Shown here: piece after piece, positions 11,480-24,587 of the stretch | Numbering within the stretch: the first letter of the stretch is position 1 | Layout of the letters: each line of letters starts with the position of its first letter | NCBI GenBank assembly: GCA_013399305.1 | Contig: VXAI01000019.1 | Location: forward strand, 3,723,880-3,787,879 | Direction of reading: 5' to 3' | DNA: 64,000 bases | From: Rostratula benghalensis | Lineage: Eukaryota > Chordata > Aves > Charadriiformes > Rostratulidae | Notes under the pieces: model-generated | What the model was told of the DNA's origin: nothing | Seen by the model: the letters and a program-made list of their open reading frames with translations, nothing else | Database searches by the model: none | Position numbers and translations under genes: made by a program

Positions 11480-13984
11480 ACCTACATGGGTACTTACGGC
11501 TGTCCTACTGTCATAATCCTTGTCAACAAAGAGGCTTTCCAAAAGGACCTGCTCTTTTGCTTAAGAGATCTTGATTCCAACAAGTTTCTGACCATTTTAG
11601 ATGGCAGTATTAAGGGAATCCATTTGATTCCGTTCTTCTGCCTGTTTGTTATCTGACAGGGACAATGAAACATTTTGCGGCTCATAACTGAAAAAGCTGT
11701 GTGTTATCCAGCCATCCTCTAAAATACAGAATAATAAATGTAAGTGGGCATAGTTCATTCTGTCGTTTTCTCTTGCCCTTTATTTTTCTGGAGTTTTCAA
11801 GCAGCTTTAGGTTGTTTCTCCAGGTCTTCAACAACAAATGGCAGCAAGCTCTCCGATGTTGTTATTTGTGCTCCTTCGCAGGATTGGACTTAAAAAAAAA
11901 TCTTGTGTTGAAGTTCTAATGAAAGGGCATCTGTTGCCCTTTTCCTTATCATCTTCCAGAACCATCTTCCCAGTCCTCTGTAGATTTCATTGACTTTACA
12001 TCCATACTCAAAGGTCTGAAGTGACCTTTTCCTTTCAGTCTGTGTCAATATATTGAATACTAAATTTCTGAGTACTTATGTACTTGTGATTGCTATTTCT
12101 TGTTCGCACTGGGACTTTCGCTTTAAGTACTATTCTCTTCTTTTGTCCTTCCATCTGTCATGTCTTTTCTTCCACATTTTTTCCTAGCTAAATCTTATAA
12201 TTCATTACATTTCATTAGATCCCCCCATAGATCTCGCTTTATGTCATGATTTTCAACCTGTCAGTGTAGAAAATAGCTAAATCCATTGGCTTCTGCTGCT
12301 TTTTGCAGTCCCTAGGCAATTTTTTTCTACATCTATTTTCTACATCAAGCCCTACATCATTTTAAACTGTGACTACACTTAGTAAACAGTTACTTTAAAG
12401 ATTATATTATAGCACTTCCTATTTATTCTGCCTCTACATCAAATCCATTCACTTTACAAATCACTGTGAAATACCAGGAATGTTCAGCTATGGAGGTGAG
12501 TCTTTTCTACATAGGTAAATATGCTTGACTGCATTCCCGTTAATAACTACAACAAATAGTAGCAGAAGGAAAGCACAGAAACAACATCACTTCAGTCAGA
12601 ACAATTTAAAAAGATAAGAATTTTATAGTAAGTAGAGAAAAAATAAATTTGAAGCATCTGAAATGCAGCATTACTCTGCAAGTATTTTAGAAAGATTTAC
12701 TGATAAATAGTCTTTGCTTCTTGCTGTTTAAAGTTCTTGTTTGGATTGTGGCCACAGGAAAAAGGTCTGCTTGGATTTAAGGTGTTTCAACCAGTAGATT
12801 TGATGGTTTGTTCATTGTCCATATAGATTATTTATTTTAATGACTCAGCATTGCCTTCAAAATTTCACGGTGGATTGGCACTGTTCTGAGAAGAGAGGGT
12901 GTGGAAAAAGGGATTAATGTGAGTCCCAGTAAAGTGGAGCAAACGGTAGAATAATTTTGAACTTGAAATTCCTATTTCCTGGGTTTGTGAATCCAGGAAA
13001 AAAAAAAAAAATCACTGCAAGTTTTCCCTATCACCAATGACTTCCATTATACAGCTTACTCTTAATAGTTTCAGGCTAAACTGTTTCAATTGAGAGACTC
13101 TAAAGCTCTTTGAGCAGCAATAGTGCATACATTACTTAAGCTATTGACACAAAAAAATAGACAACAAAATTCATAATGAAATATGAAGAGTAAGACCTTT
13201 CTAAATATGGATTAAAAAATTACAACCATATGAGACTTCAAAATCCTAGTATTATAAAAAGTTGGACTTAGCTGTAGTGCATATTCCCTGGAAATGATTC
13301 TGTCCAAGCCTAACTGACACAAGGTCTTTGGCTTTGGAACTGAAGGTGCCACAGATACCACAAGGTCTTAGAGATACTCAGTTTTCAGAGTTTGTAAAGT
13401 TTGGTAAGAGTCTGTACTGCTTTGTAAATGGGAATTGGACAGGTTAAAAAATGAGTCCAGGACAAGACAGATACTTGCTCATGTGCTTATTTAAGATACA
13501 GATGGTATAGGCAGTTATGTATAGGAATGCTACAGGCAGAGTTAATCATATATTCAAGGAGAACTGGGATGATGTCTTTGATTCCCTTTTATGCAAACTG
13601 AAGTAGGAATAGGACTTCAAGATCAATTATTTTTTCAACTGAAATAATACTCAGCAAAACCTTGGATGTATTTTCCAAGAAAATTAAATATCATCTGAAA
13701 TTGACTTAAGTCTGTTTTATTTTGACCCCTATTCTTTAGATATTTGTTGATACTTTTGAGGCATATGCAATGATAAGTAATTTATTCTCAGCTGAGAATA
13801 CTTATTTCTTATGTTACAATTTTCTGTCTCCTTTTTTGTAAGATATTTTTGGACTTCACTGTTGGAATGATACTTGTGTGTAGCATCCCAGTCCTGCTGT
13901 TGAATTTACTTGTTCCAACACTTCTTGATGTTCCCATGAACATTGCCCAGCTTCATTCTGGAACAGTCTTTTGTCTCAGCAAGG

Positions 13985-14277
13985 CAGTCTGTGATTCTTT
14001 ACCTGAAGTATCTGCAGGGAATATAATCTTCCACTGCACCCCTGTGCCATATAGAACCCTTGTACCAGACTGTGACTGCAGCTTCTCCGTCAACCAGCTT
14101 GGTTTTCCACAGGGAGAACGTATAGTTAATGTGTTGGATTGTTTTTGCTACGTCCTCAATATTATCTGATCCAATTTGCTATTTTCTGTCACCGCTTCTT
14201 CAGTGCTGCCTCATATTTCCTCTGAGTTTGTAGCATGTCCTTAGCAATTGCATGGATGCCTGTAATGTCCCTGAATT
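13985..14277 (-). pseudogene. Unidentified coding-like relic
   Basis: On the - strand, 14275-14192 reads as 28 codons of charged, helix-like sequence (including AKDMLQTQRKYEAALKKR) and stops. From about 14165 to 13985 another frame reads on for roughly 55 codons with varied, protein-like composition (KTKLVDGEAAVTVWYKG within it). The two pieces are joined if a small frameshift is allowed. This looks more like decayed coding DNA than chance translation of T-rich sequence, but I do not recognise the protein. It could be a processed pseudogene, an old transposon or simple coincidence. No neighbouring exon supports a live gene. Confidence 0.25.
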
Positions 14278-17200
14278 AATCCCTTAGTTCTTTTGTCAAT
14301 GTATTCCACTATTCCACAGTTAACCTTATCCCCAAAAGAATATTAAAAAATATGTGCAGGTTGGCTGATTCTCCATTTTTTTTGTCACTATTTACTTCCT
14401 TATCCAGAATAGTTTGTTTGTTTTCACTGCCTATTTGATCTCAAACGTTTGTGAGTAAGCGCATAGACTCTTCTTATTTCTTAATAGCTATGCTAGGATC
14501 TTCACGATTAATACAAATTGTAGTTGGGAGGGTGCCTTAGGGCTGTGTTGTTAATATTTGTCATGGCAAATTCATACTATTTCTAGTGGTTTCCTTTCTG
14601 GGTTTCTTTCTGAGTCTATTGGCCAAAACCTGTTTTTCTGAAACTTGTGTATTTTAAAGGAGTATATGAATCACTACAAATGTAGAATGCTCAGGAATGC
14701 CCCTAGTCCCTCGAAGGATTTCAGACACTGCACAATTAGATTTATTTCAGTGATGGATGCATTTGGTCAGAGCATGCCTAGTTTAGCATATTTAGGCTTA
14801 GCAAAGAGGAAGCTTTTCAGCTTCAGTGGCACTGTAGAACTCTTCAAGAAGTATACGAACCTTCCTTATTCTGGACTGTTGCTTCCACTAAGGTCATCTC
14901 ACCTGAGGCTTTTTGGATCCCTTCACATCTTGAAGCCACAATGTCAGACTACCTTCTCTGAGGGAGACTGAATCTCTCTATCAAATAAATATCCATAATA
15001 ATGCAATACATTGGTTTCAGTCCTTTGTAAAGCTTGAGAGATACATTCTCCAAATACAGCGAGGGATACTAAGTTTCTCTGAAATCTAAGCTTTGTATGT
15101 GATTTATTCTCTAGTACTTTGGAGCCGAGGCAGAAATTTGTTAATTATTTTTTTTTTTGGGGTAAGTCATGTATTCCGAATGTGGCAGACTGTGATTTTG
15201 GTTTTTCACATTTGTGACCCATTCCTTCCAAACTTGTGTCTGTATAGAGACAGTTGTGTGGACTGTTGTGCATATTCTGTATATATAATTACATATATTA
15301 CTTTCTGACTTTCAAGGTTGGTATTCTCCCTGCTCTTTTGGGAGTGGTCTGTCAGTATGCAATTCAGCCTTGATCTTCCTGTACATTTTTAAAACAATTC
15401 TTGTGCAGCTTATGAAATGCTGAAAATGTACCTTGCACTTTGCAAGAATGGTAACTTTAAAAGACAACCCTCGAGATTTTCTCCAACTATCCTTCCTTGT
15501 AAATGCCCTTTTGTTCACAGAAGTATTTAGTCAGAGGATATATGTCCAATACACCTTGGAAAAATTACCTTGAAATGATCTGCGTAATTGGATGCTCTTT
15601 CATGATCGTGTCCTGAGGCAATTTCCTACTGAGGTTTGCACAGCTGTCTTGGGATGAGATGATACAATTAAGATAAACATTAGAGGGTGTTGGGTTTATT
15701 TTTTTTCTGGAATTGTTCCAAAACATACCATTTTGAGAGGCATCAGTTAGGTGGCAAAGGTAGTGGACTTCAGGAGACTGATTCACCTGATCTGCTGGGT
15801 TTCACTACAGCACAGTCTTTTCAAGGTAACTGTAACTAAATATTTGTTACTGGATTGCAGGTATTGGGTATGATCAGGTAGATTAAGTGGGTTCTCTTAA
15901 GAAAGTCTTTATTTCCAGCATTTCCATATAATTAATGCCATTTAAAACTTTTATCTCAGTTTACCTCTCTCTTGATCAAGGTACATCATGAAGATCATAG
16001 AATTAAAAATACAAGCTGGTCACTAGTGATACAAAATTCAAAAGCTCGTGCGAATTCTTTAGCTTTTTGTCAGCCCCTCTAACCACGCTGTTTAGTTGAC
16101 TTTTCTGCCTCCTATTGTCTAGCTTCTGTGAAAATACAGCTTTTGGGTATTTCAACTCTTTGCATCTCAAGTGACAGTTCAAATAATGTCTAATATGCCC
16201 CAGAATGCATCTTCCCTCACTTCTTGCACCGTTGCCTAAAGTTCACTATGTTTCTTGCAGAGCTGGCCCTACATTCTCCATTTTATCAGGTGAAATGGTG
16301 TTCTCATCAATCCCACCACATTTCCGTAGCTATCCATACTGTTGAAATCAGAAACTTCACAGAAGATACTGGACACTGCCGAAAGCAGGAGATGGGCTTG
16401 ACTTGCATGTTTCTCCTTGCTGAAATTGTTAATGTCAACAAAGTTAACATTGCTTTGGTGTGCCCATGTGTGAAATCAGTCATCAGCCCCTCAGTCTGGC
16501 CAAAACTCACTTTGTTGTATACGCTGGGAAAGCCTACAGTGCTGCTTATTTACAAGCAGCACTGTTTGTAAATCTGTTTTCTTCTAAGATCAGCAGATCT
16601 GATGACCACCTTCAAGGACACTGCAGGTTATCTGTGAACAGATTTATAGTAAGAAATCCAGCTCTCCTTTAGCTTGTAAATTTTGAAACTTCTACTAAAA
16701 TTGTTTATGTCCTTGTAAGCGGGCTGCAAAGTGAGTTCACAGTGACTATGTGTATGAAAATTCTACTGACAGGTATAGAGTAGTCATAAGATATAGGGGT
16801 TCCATAGCTTTAAAATCACTAGAAGGAAAGCTAGTAAAGCTTGCTACTGCAGTTACAGTCTTTGCCACATAAACTGCAGACATCAAAACTTCCTAGAAAG
16901 TTTCTGTTCTACTGACATGCTTATCACATTGATGTTAATCTTAAGAGACAATGAGTGGTTTTGACTTGAAGTAGACTTTGCCATTAGAGAATTAACATGC
17001 TTTTTACATTAAAATATTAGTCTGGGACTAGCAGCCAAATATTCTCTTTCATAAAAGCACCAGTGAATCAGACAGAGTCCTGAAGAAATCCTGACCCTGA
17101 AGGAACTAAATTGCAAAGCTGAGGTCGCATGGAGTAAACCACAATCAAGCTGCTAGTGTGACTCAGATTTGTTAATAAAGCTGTAAACAGATTTTCTAAA

Positions 17201-17672
17201 AAGCATTGCAGTGGTCCCTCCATTGATATACTGTGATTTAAAAATTCAAACTATCATGACCATTGTAAAGGGAAAGCATGAATTTGGAAACAATCTCTTT
17301 GTTTTCATTTCCATCAGCCTTATCTATTAATTTGAAAAAGTATTTTCTAAACCATAGGAGAAAGATGAAAGAGACTTATGTTTATGACAACAGAAACTAA
17401 ATTACATAGCAATAGGAATAATATTTACTGATTTCATGCTTATTTATACTGCTTCTGTCATGGAATGAGTAGTAAACATTGAAAAAGTGCCAAAAAAGAG
17501 GTCCCTATTAAAAGGATTGCAGTCAAGTAATTAGGAAATGCGTTTGTGCAATTATTTGTGAGTTCTGATCACAGCAGTATGCAGTTTTGAGCTCATCATT
17601 CGTTCCAGATGTGTATCACAGCTATAACTTCTTGGGTTGAAGAGATGTGGTAGGCTACAAGCCTTATTGAGC

Positions 17673-17692
17673 GTATATATGTAAATATATAC
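17673..17692. repeat. AT hairpin
   Basis: GTATATAT, then GTAA, then ATATATAC: an 8-bp perfect inverted repeat in a TA-rich patch. Confidence 0.6.
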
Positions 17693-20555
17693 ACCAGGTG
17701 TATTGTATACTATGGGAAATATATATCCCTCTTATGTGACATCTTTTACATTGCCCAGAGCAACATCCCTCAAATAATAATTTCATTTTTAATTATTACC
17801 TGCGTACCTTTGGCTGCAGATGTTTACATTTTCTGCCCTCTCGGTATGTGAGCATACACCTACTGATACATTTGTCTTCAAACCTGATTTCAAATGGACT
17901 GAGTATCTCAAACTGTTGTGTTAACTTCAGTGTCCTATGTCATCTATCCAATGAAAATCTGGAACCATTTTCCCTGTTGAACTCAGCTACGCTGATTTTT
18001 TTTTTTTTCCCTGAATTGAGAGTTTCACAGTAGATTTTAATAGCGGTGGCCGTGCCCACATTTTGTTGTGTGAAAGCAGGGTGTCTGTGCCACTGCAGAG
18101 TTGAGTAGTTTCCTCCTCAATGTGCTCTAAATCAAACAAACAGATCTTTATGTGTTGTCAGCTCCCACAGCTGTGACAGTCAGATGCAGCTGATGTTACA
18201 CCCCACCCCTCCAGTAATGATCTTTGCCTTTGTAAATTGAATTTCAAGCTGTAAGAAGCTATGGTGTTTCCTTATTCAATATCGCCCCACTCAAGCCAAA
18301 ACAGAACTCGATTGAATACTGTCAGGGAAATTAGTTGGCCCCCCTGCAAAAAGACTTTGTTTCCAGATAATGCCATTTAAAATTCACACTTTCAATTGTG
18401 CTTTACCTCATTGCAAAGGCTTCAGAGAAGACCATGGGCTTGGCCAAGCAGTCCTCTAGACGTCTGTGTTTAGAGCTACAAGCTGTGTAGAGGGGATGGG
18501 AATCACCCATAACGGGATGAGAAAGTGCTAGTGGTAAAACACAAAGTTGCGTAGCTGGAACTGGAGCTTTGCAATGTGTGTTATCCACGTGCATTCCCTG
18601 CATCCCCTTTTACTCTCCCCATCCCCTTACCAAAGTCCCCAGCACGCTGGGGCTCTGCAGTTCAGAAGAACTGAGAGGTACCTCCTCTAACCCCACTGTA
18701 GAGTAGAGAGCAGAGCAGGACAGTTGAGTCTTCTTGAGATAAACTTTCCAGCTGAAGGGTGTACTGTGCACTTAGTTCCTCTATGCATAGGGTTCTGAAG
18801 ATCTGTAATTATGAGTGAGCATTTTCTTTTTTTCCTCTTGCTGAGATGGAGAGATGTTTTATGTTGTGGGAACTACTGACTGGGGACAGTTCACTCTGTC
18901 CACTTCAGGAAAACATGGGTTGGTGAGCAAGGCTTTGCAGTTTGCTAAGGATCTTTTTGGAAACTTGATCCCCACTGTTTTTCAGTAATAGCCACCCTCC
19001 ATGGAGCTCAGATGAAGTTTCTTTTCTTTTTTCACATGAGCTTTTTGTAGGAGTGAAGAAGGTGGTCACTGCTGTGTTTGGTCATCTTTTTTTTTTTTTT
19101 CTTGACTCAACTGCATATAAGTTTCAAATGTTTTTGAGAGTGGAAAATATTAGAGACACACAAAATACTGCTACTGAATTTGCAACAAGTCCTAGGAATG
19201 CTTCAGTTACTCCAGCTAGTTCTGTCTTCATCTTAGTGCAACACCTCCACAAAAGCAGAGCATGATTGATGTATGAAACATCAAGGGAAAGGAAAAAAAA
19301 CCCCTAGCTTCAGTGCCAGTTACACTTCAGAAGAAGAGACAAATGTATTTTATTTTCCATCCTGATGCTCAAGGCACTTTCTGCTCAAATGACTCGAGTC
19401 TTCTTCTGGTAAACAAAGTATTCAAAATGAAGTTCCTAAGATGCGTTTTTAGCAACGGTAACTGGAAGATCTCTTGTGTCACTGTATCTACATGCCTAGT
19501 GTGCCCGTGTTGCAGTCAGTCAAATCCATGGATTTATCTAAAATCCAAATCAGTTCCAACACACTGCATTCCCCTTTGGCTTATCCTCCGCTGCTTGAAT
19601 CGTCACCAAAAGTCATATTAATAGAGGCAGCTGCTTTTCATCAAAATGAAGTTTGTGATGCTGTGCTCTGAGTACTGACAGACCAAAGCCGTGCACATCA
19701 GTTGCAATCCAAAGTTCAGAAGAAGCTTTCGTGGCTAGATTTTCTGGGGCTTATTTGTCTTTGTTGTTTTCAAGTTAATTTCCAGGTGATTTTTAGTCAC
19801 AATTTTAGTATCCATCTTACCGCACCTCTGAATGCACCTTTTGATTGCAGTTATTGATTGATTAGTAACATCTTGATGTTATTAAGCAGCCAGGGGTTTC
19901 TGGTCTCTAAAGGCAAAGGATACTTTGCAAAAGACAAATTTGATCATTCTCAGCAAGCAAACGACTTCCCTGTTTTGTGCCGGTGATCCCTTTCACTAAC
20001 GCAGCTTCTAAGCCAAAGGTTACGTATTGCAGATTTGTTCCTCCCAAAATTCCCAGGAGTATGACTGTCATAAGGAAAGATCACCTCTGTTCAGAAAAGA
20101 AATTGAGGTTACTACCTCTTGGACTGTCAGGCCAAATCTGCCTGACATTTGCTTTTTGCCAGTGATACCGCTAACGCCCGCGTGAAGCAGAAAGACTCCA
20201 TCCATGTTGCAGTTACCCAGAATGAACAAATGTCTCACATGAGTATAGTTCCCAAACTGCTGGAAATACAGCCACTGAAATTGCTGTCTGACTTCTCCCC
20301 AGCAGCCTGCAGCGTCTGAAAAAATCATCTATGACATTCTAATGGCACTTGAATTCTCAATGGGACATATAAACATGACCTTAAAGCAAATAATTGAAGG
20401 TGCTTAAGAACGCACAATGTATATTGACATTTTTTTCTAGTTGGAAATTTTCATCTGTTCCACTGTATCTCCCTTAGTATTTTTTGCCTTCACAAGTATT
20501 AGTAGCTCCTAACATTCTAGATATGTCAAATTCTAGAGGGATGAGAGCAAATAGG

Positions 20556-20760
20556 TTGTAGGAATTTCAAGGGGTCATCTGGTCTGCTTCTTATCCTACA
20601 TAACACAGGTTCAGCTCTACCAAATCGACCCTAAAAAAGCACCTCCTAGGTCAATTCATCACTGGATTTCAGAATCTGCTTGCTTATTTCTGTGCAGGAA
20701 GATCGTGGAGTAAAGACTGACTTTGCATCTGTGCATACAGTAACTTTTTCTCCTGCTCTT
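20556..20760 (-). repeat. Possible ancient CR1-type fragment
   Basis: GGAATTTCAAGGGGTCATCT followed by GGTCTGCTTC resembles the antisense CR1 terminus (GGGACCTCAAGAGGTCATCT-like) in degraded form. The following sequence keeps the general CR1 antisense flavour but no diagnostic frame. Old CR1 or L3-like LINE relics are expected in birds. Confidence is low without alignment. Confidence 0.35.
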
Positions 20761-23700
20761 CCAAAGTGTCATTTCTCTTCCTGCCTCTCATGGCATGTGG
20801 AATCGATGAAGAGAGCTTAAAGGTATTATTATCAGTCTCTGAGGGGCCTTGCTTTGTCACATGTCTGTGTCACGTACAAAGGTTAAACACAGATAATCAT
20901 TTTCCCAATAAAATAAATGAGAAATATACACTTGCTCTTTATGCTTGACCTAAGCCTTTATGAAGAAAATTCTCAAGAGATTCTGACCAATTAGAAACCT
21001 CCTTTGGATCTTGTGAATCACCTTATTGAGGTTTATGACAAAAAATGTCTGCATATGTTGGAGTCTTTACAGTTATGGAAAGCAAAATCTTTCATTTCAA
21101 GCCCTGTCATATAATAGTTCTGTGGTGAATAACTTATTTTTTAGTCTTGCTTCATCTCCTGAAATCTGACTTCAGGGACTCTGTTTTGAAAAAATTTTCC
21201 CACAAATAATGCAATAACAACTCTCAATATCTAACTGAATCTGAAATTATTTCAAAGAGAGTATCATGATGATGAAGTCAATCATGTGTGCGACCATCCC
21301 TTCGTATCTGGAAAGGAAGAGTGAATGGCAATTTTGGAAGAATCATGAATTATGTGGCGAGTCACAATACTGGTGTAAAATTTCAAATGTTTGAATTGGA
21401 CTAACACATCCAACAAAAAAAACGAACCGCTGGAGTTCAACCCCTAAATCAAATAAATCTTTCTTTTTGATCCAGTTTTGTTGGGGTGTTTTCCTAAGGT
21501 CTTAACCTTAATCAGCTTCTGCTTTACAGTCAGTGGACAGCTCAGCCCATTATCTTTGCACCATTCAACCTGTCAGAATTCATTAGCTTGCCATCCACGG
21601 AGAACTCCCTCTGCAACCAATTGCTTGTTAATTCGTCTACAGCAAACCGAGGGATTTTGTTAAAGAGCCATTTTAGGCAAAGTATTTGATTTATACTTCC
21701 TTTGGCACTATTTAGCCACAGGTTCAACAAACGTCAGATTTTTACAGCTCAGCCAAGCTTGATAAGATTTTTTGCTTCTTGAGATTTTGAAAGCAATCCG
21801 TTAGCAGTGATTTTGGCAGTGGGCAAATGCCAAAATGAAAAAATCTCATGTGTTGTTGCATCAAACTGTTTAGAACTTTTTTCCCTGTAGGGTAAAATCT
21901 ATCTTCATTAAAGGATACTAAAAATGATAACTTGCTTCGCCTTTCAATTTGCCGGTTCTGTAAGAGACATTAATTATTTGATGTACATAAAGCATACTTT
22001 TCTGAGATTGGGCATTGAAACTTTCTTCTCTTGGAATACAATTTCTTCATTTTTGTTAAGCCTGATACGCTGTTGTAAGAATGTCTCCATTAGGATGACC
22101 AACATCCTCTTGAACTGAAAACTAGCTATTTGATTTCATTCTTATGTGGGAATGCTAAACATTTTAAACAATAATGGACTTCAGTATTGTATTTAAGTTT
22201 CTTTATAAAGAATGTCCCTAAAAATTGTACACCTTTTCTTGTTACCTTTGTAGGACAGTGATAATAAAACAATTTGTCATGTGTTCTTTCTCCTGAATCT
22301 ATCCTCCTCCACAATTACTTTTTTTTTTTTTATGGCCATAGGTAGTATTTGTCATTCTTCTTTTCAATTTATATCATAGTTGCTCTCTTTTGGAGTGTTA
22401 TTCAAGTCTTCTGCTGTAGAGTACCAACCAAAGTACCTCAGTTAGGAGTACAGTATCAGAGGCTTCCATAAAATCAATGGAAATACCTCAAGAAAGCTGG
22501 CCAGGTAAGAGAATTTACCATTGTGTTTTACACAACGTCTCAGAGGTTCATGAGAGTTCAAGACAGATGGTTGACAATAACAAACACTATTAAGACTTTT
22601 CTGAGAGCCATCTTTTTCTCATTAAACAAACAGCTGGCTGTTATTTGTTCCATTCCACTAGTAACTGTTGCTGTTTTTTTGTTTTGTTATTGGGATAGCT
22701 ACTCATTCTTATAAACGTATGGCGTGGCTGAATCACTGAGGGGAAGAGAAAAGCCTATTAATTACAAGAGAGAAGGAGCAAAGTGAGAGGTTTCATTGAA
22801 AATGTTCAGAGCTTTCCCTCTAAATATACAACCCTTACAAAGGTATCAGAAGCCAAAACAATGAATGTTAAGAAATGCAAGTTGGAGCAGAGGTACAGAG
22901 GGACAAATGAGAGAAACATATGACTTCTTGTTTCTCTTTACTTATGTTTTTTTTTCAATTTATTAGAAAATAATTTAAGCTGGCACTTGTATTCTTCACA
23001 TCTGGAATCTTGGATGCAAACTTTAGAATCCAGGGTAAAGACTTTTCAGAGCCTTTTACAACAAATAAAGATTTCTGACTGCAGAATATGTATTTTTAAA
23101 TAAATCATTGCTATTAACAATGTTCCTCTCAATATGAAATAAATATTACTACTTCTTGATAATACGAACACATTTTTTCTGCCTTTACTGATGATCAATT
23201 ACATATTCTACTGATCTTTTCCTCTGCTTAAAAGCAGAAAAGGAGAGGAGTAAGAGAAAACCATGTTTCATGATAATCTGGCTAGAGAAGCTGGCGACAG
23301 GAGCCTCATGAAGTTCATCAAGAAGTGCAAAGTCCTGCATGTGATTTTTAGCTGCCTGCTGCATAGCCAAAAAATATTCCTCTATTACCTTATGCCCTTT
23401 ATCTGTCTGAGAATAGGAAGAGAGAAGAAATGGTGTATGTGTACTCATGTTCTTTGGACAAACAAACATGAATGTTTTTCCTTTTGGTTTTCTTGAAAAG
23501 GGTCAGCTGGAGCGTAGGCTGGGTATACAAGAGTAAGCTTGCTCTCTTTGACAGCCAGCAAATCTTCAGCCAAAAAAGAAAACAAACCAAAAAAACATTT
23601 CATCCAAAAAAACCCCAAACCCTCCCAAACTCAAAAAACCTAGCAGGAGAAATAATGTTCAGAAGTTGCCATTAACACCAATTCGGAAAAGTTACAGAAA

Positions 23701-24149
23701 TATAGTTTTCTTCAGCAGGATTTGTGCTAAGGGATGATAAATTTTACTAAAATAAGGGCTGGAGAAAACAGTGAGACTTCCAAGCATAGGCTCCTCTCAT
23801 GAGATCTGACAAGAAGTAGTAAAATCCAGGCTAAGTCACACAAAGGCTTTTTAATGTAATTATACAATAGCTTGTAAACTCTGTCAGAATGTCTGCTCCA
23901 TGCAGAAGATCAGAAACATTCCATTTTTTAGCCTGATTTCTCTTTAATAATGTTTACCACTTACTGGGTGGATTCAGAGAAGAGACTACGAGAAAGTCTG
24001 GTCACTGTAGTCATACTCAAAAGCAGCAATTAATGGCTGTGGCCATCTGTTCTCCAAAATGCCCTACACAACCAGGAACATGCCATATGCAAAACATCTA
24101 CAGTAAGTTCCTGGATTACACACCTGCTTTTCTCTGTTGACTGTATAAA

Positions 24150-24587
24150 GCCACAAAGATGATTAAGGGAGTGGAGCATCTCCCATATGAGGAAAGGCTG
24201 AGGGAGCTGGGTCTCTTTAGCTTGGAGAAGAGGAGACTGAGGGGTGACCTCATTAATGTTTATAAATATGTAAAGGGTGAGTGTCAGGAGGATGGAGCCA
24301 GGCTCTTCTCAGTGACAGCCAATGATAGGACAAGGGGCAATGGGTACAAGTTAGAACACAGGAGGTTCCACTTAAATATGAGGAAAAACTTCTTCACAGT
24401 GAGGGTGAGGGAGCACTGGAAGGGGCTGCCCAGAGAGGTTGTGGAGTCTCCTTCTCTGGAGACATTCAAAACCCGTCTGGACGCGTTCCTGTGTGGCCTG
24501 ATCTAGGTGTTCCTGCTCTGGCAGGGGGATTGGACTGGATGAGCTTTCAAGGTCCCTTCCAATCCCTGATAGTCTGTGAGTCTGTGA
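24150..24587 (+). mobile_element. CR1 LINE, 5'-truncated 3' end with open ORF2 tail
   Basis: About 440 bp of CR1 in sense orientation. The frame at 24159-24506 (115 codons) is the C-terminal part of CR1 ORF2, with hallmarks such as [44 protein letters not shown] and [20 protein letters not shown]. It lies downstream of the reverse transcriptase core, so the fragment has no enzymatic domain. The 3' tail is a diverged octamer pair (AGTCTGTG repeated) rather than ATTCTATG. The frame is uninterrupted, which suggests moderate age or chance. A T run of about 20 bases follows 50 bp later at 24638-24657. Confidence 0.95.

Larger units (their letters stand above)
9955..24149. other. Noncoding DNA, no live gene recognised
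   Basis: Mostly T-rich on the + strand. It contains the TG microsatellite, the coding-like relic near 14.1 kb and a possible old CR1 relic near 20.6 kb. A segment at 18.04-18.40 kb has balanced composition and few simple repeats, and might be a conserved noncoding element. The 115-codon frame at 16224-16571 has no recognisable features. Confidence 0.6.

Noticed and set aside
16224..16571. 115-codon + strand frame
   Set aside because: No recognisable motif or splice context; within chance range for this base composition.
1..24000. FAT1 3' exons, expected near MTNR1A by synteny in human
   Set aside because: No cadherin, laminin G or FAT1 cytoplasmic-tail frame is present, so the neighbour must lie outside the window.
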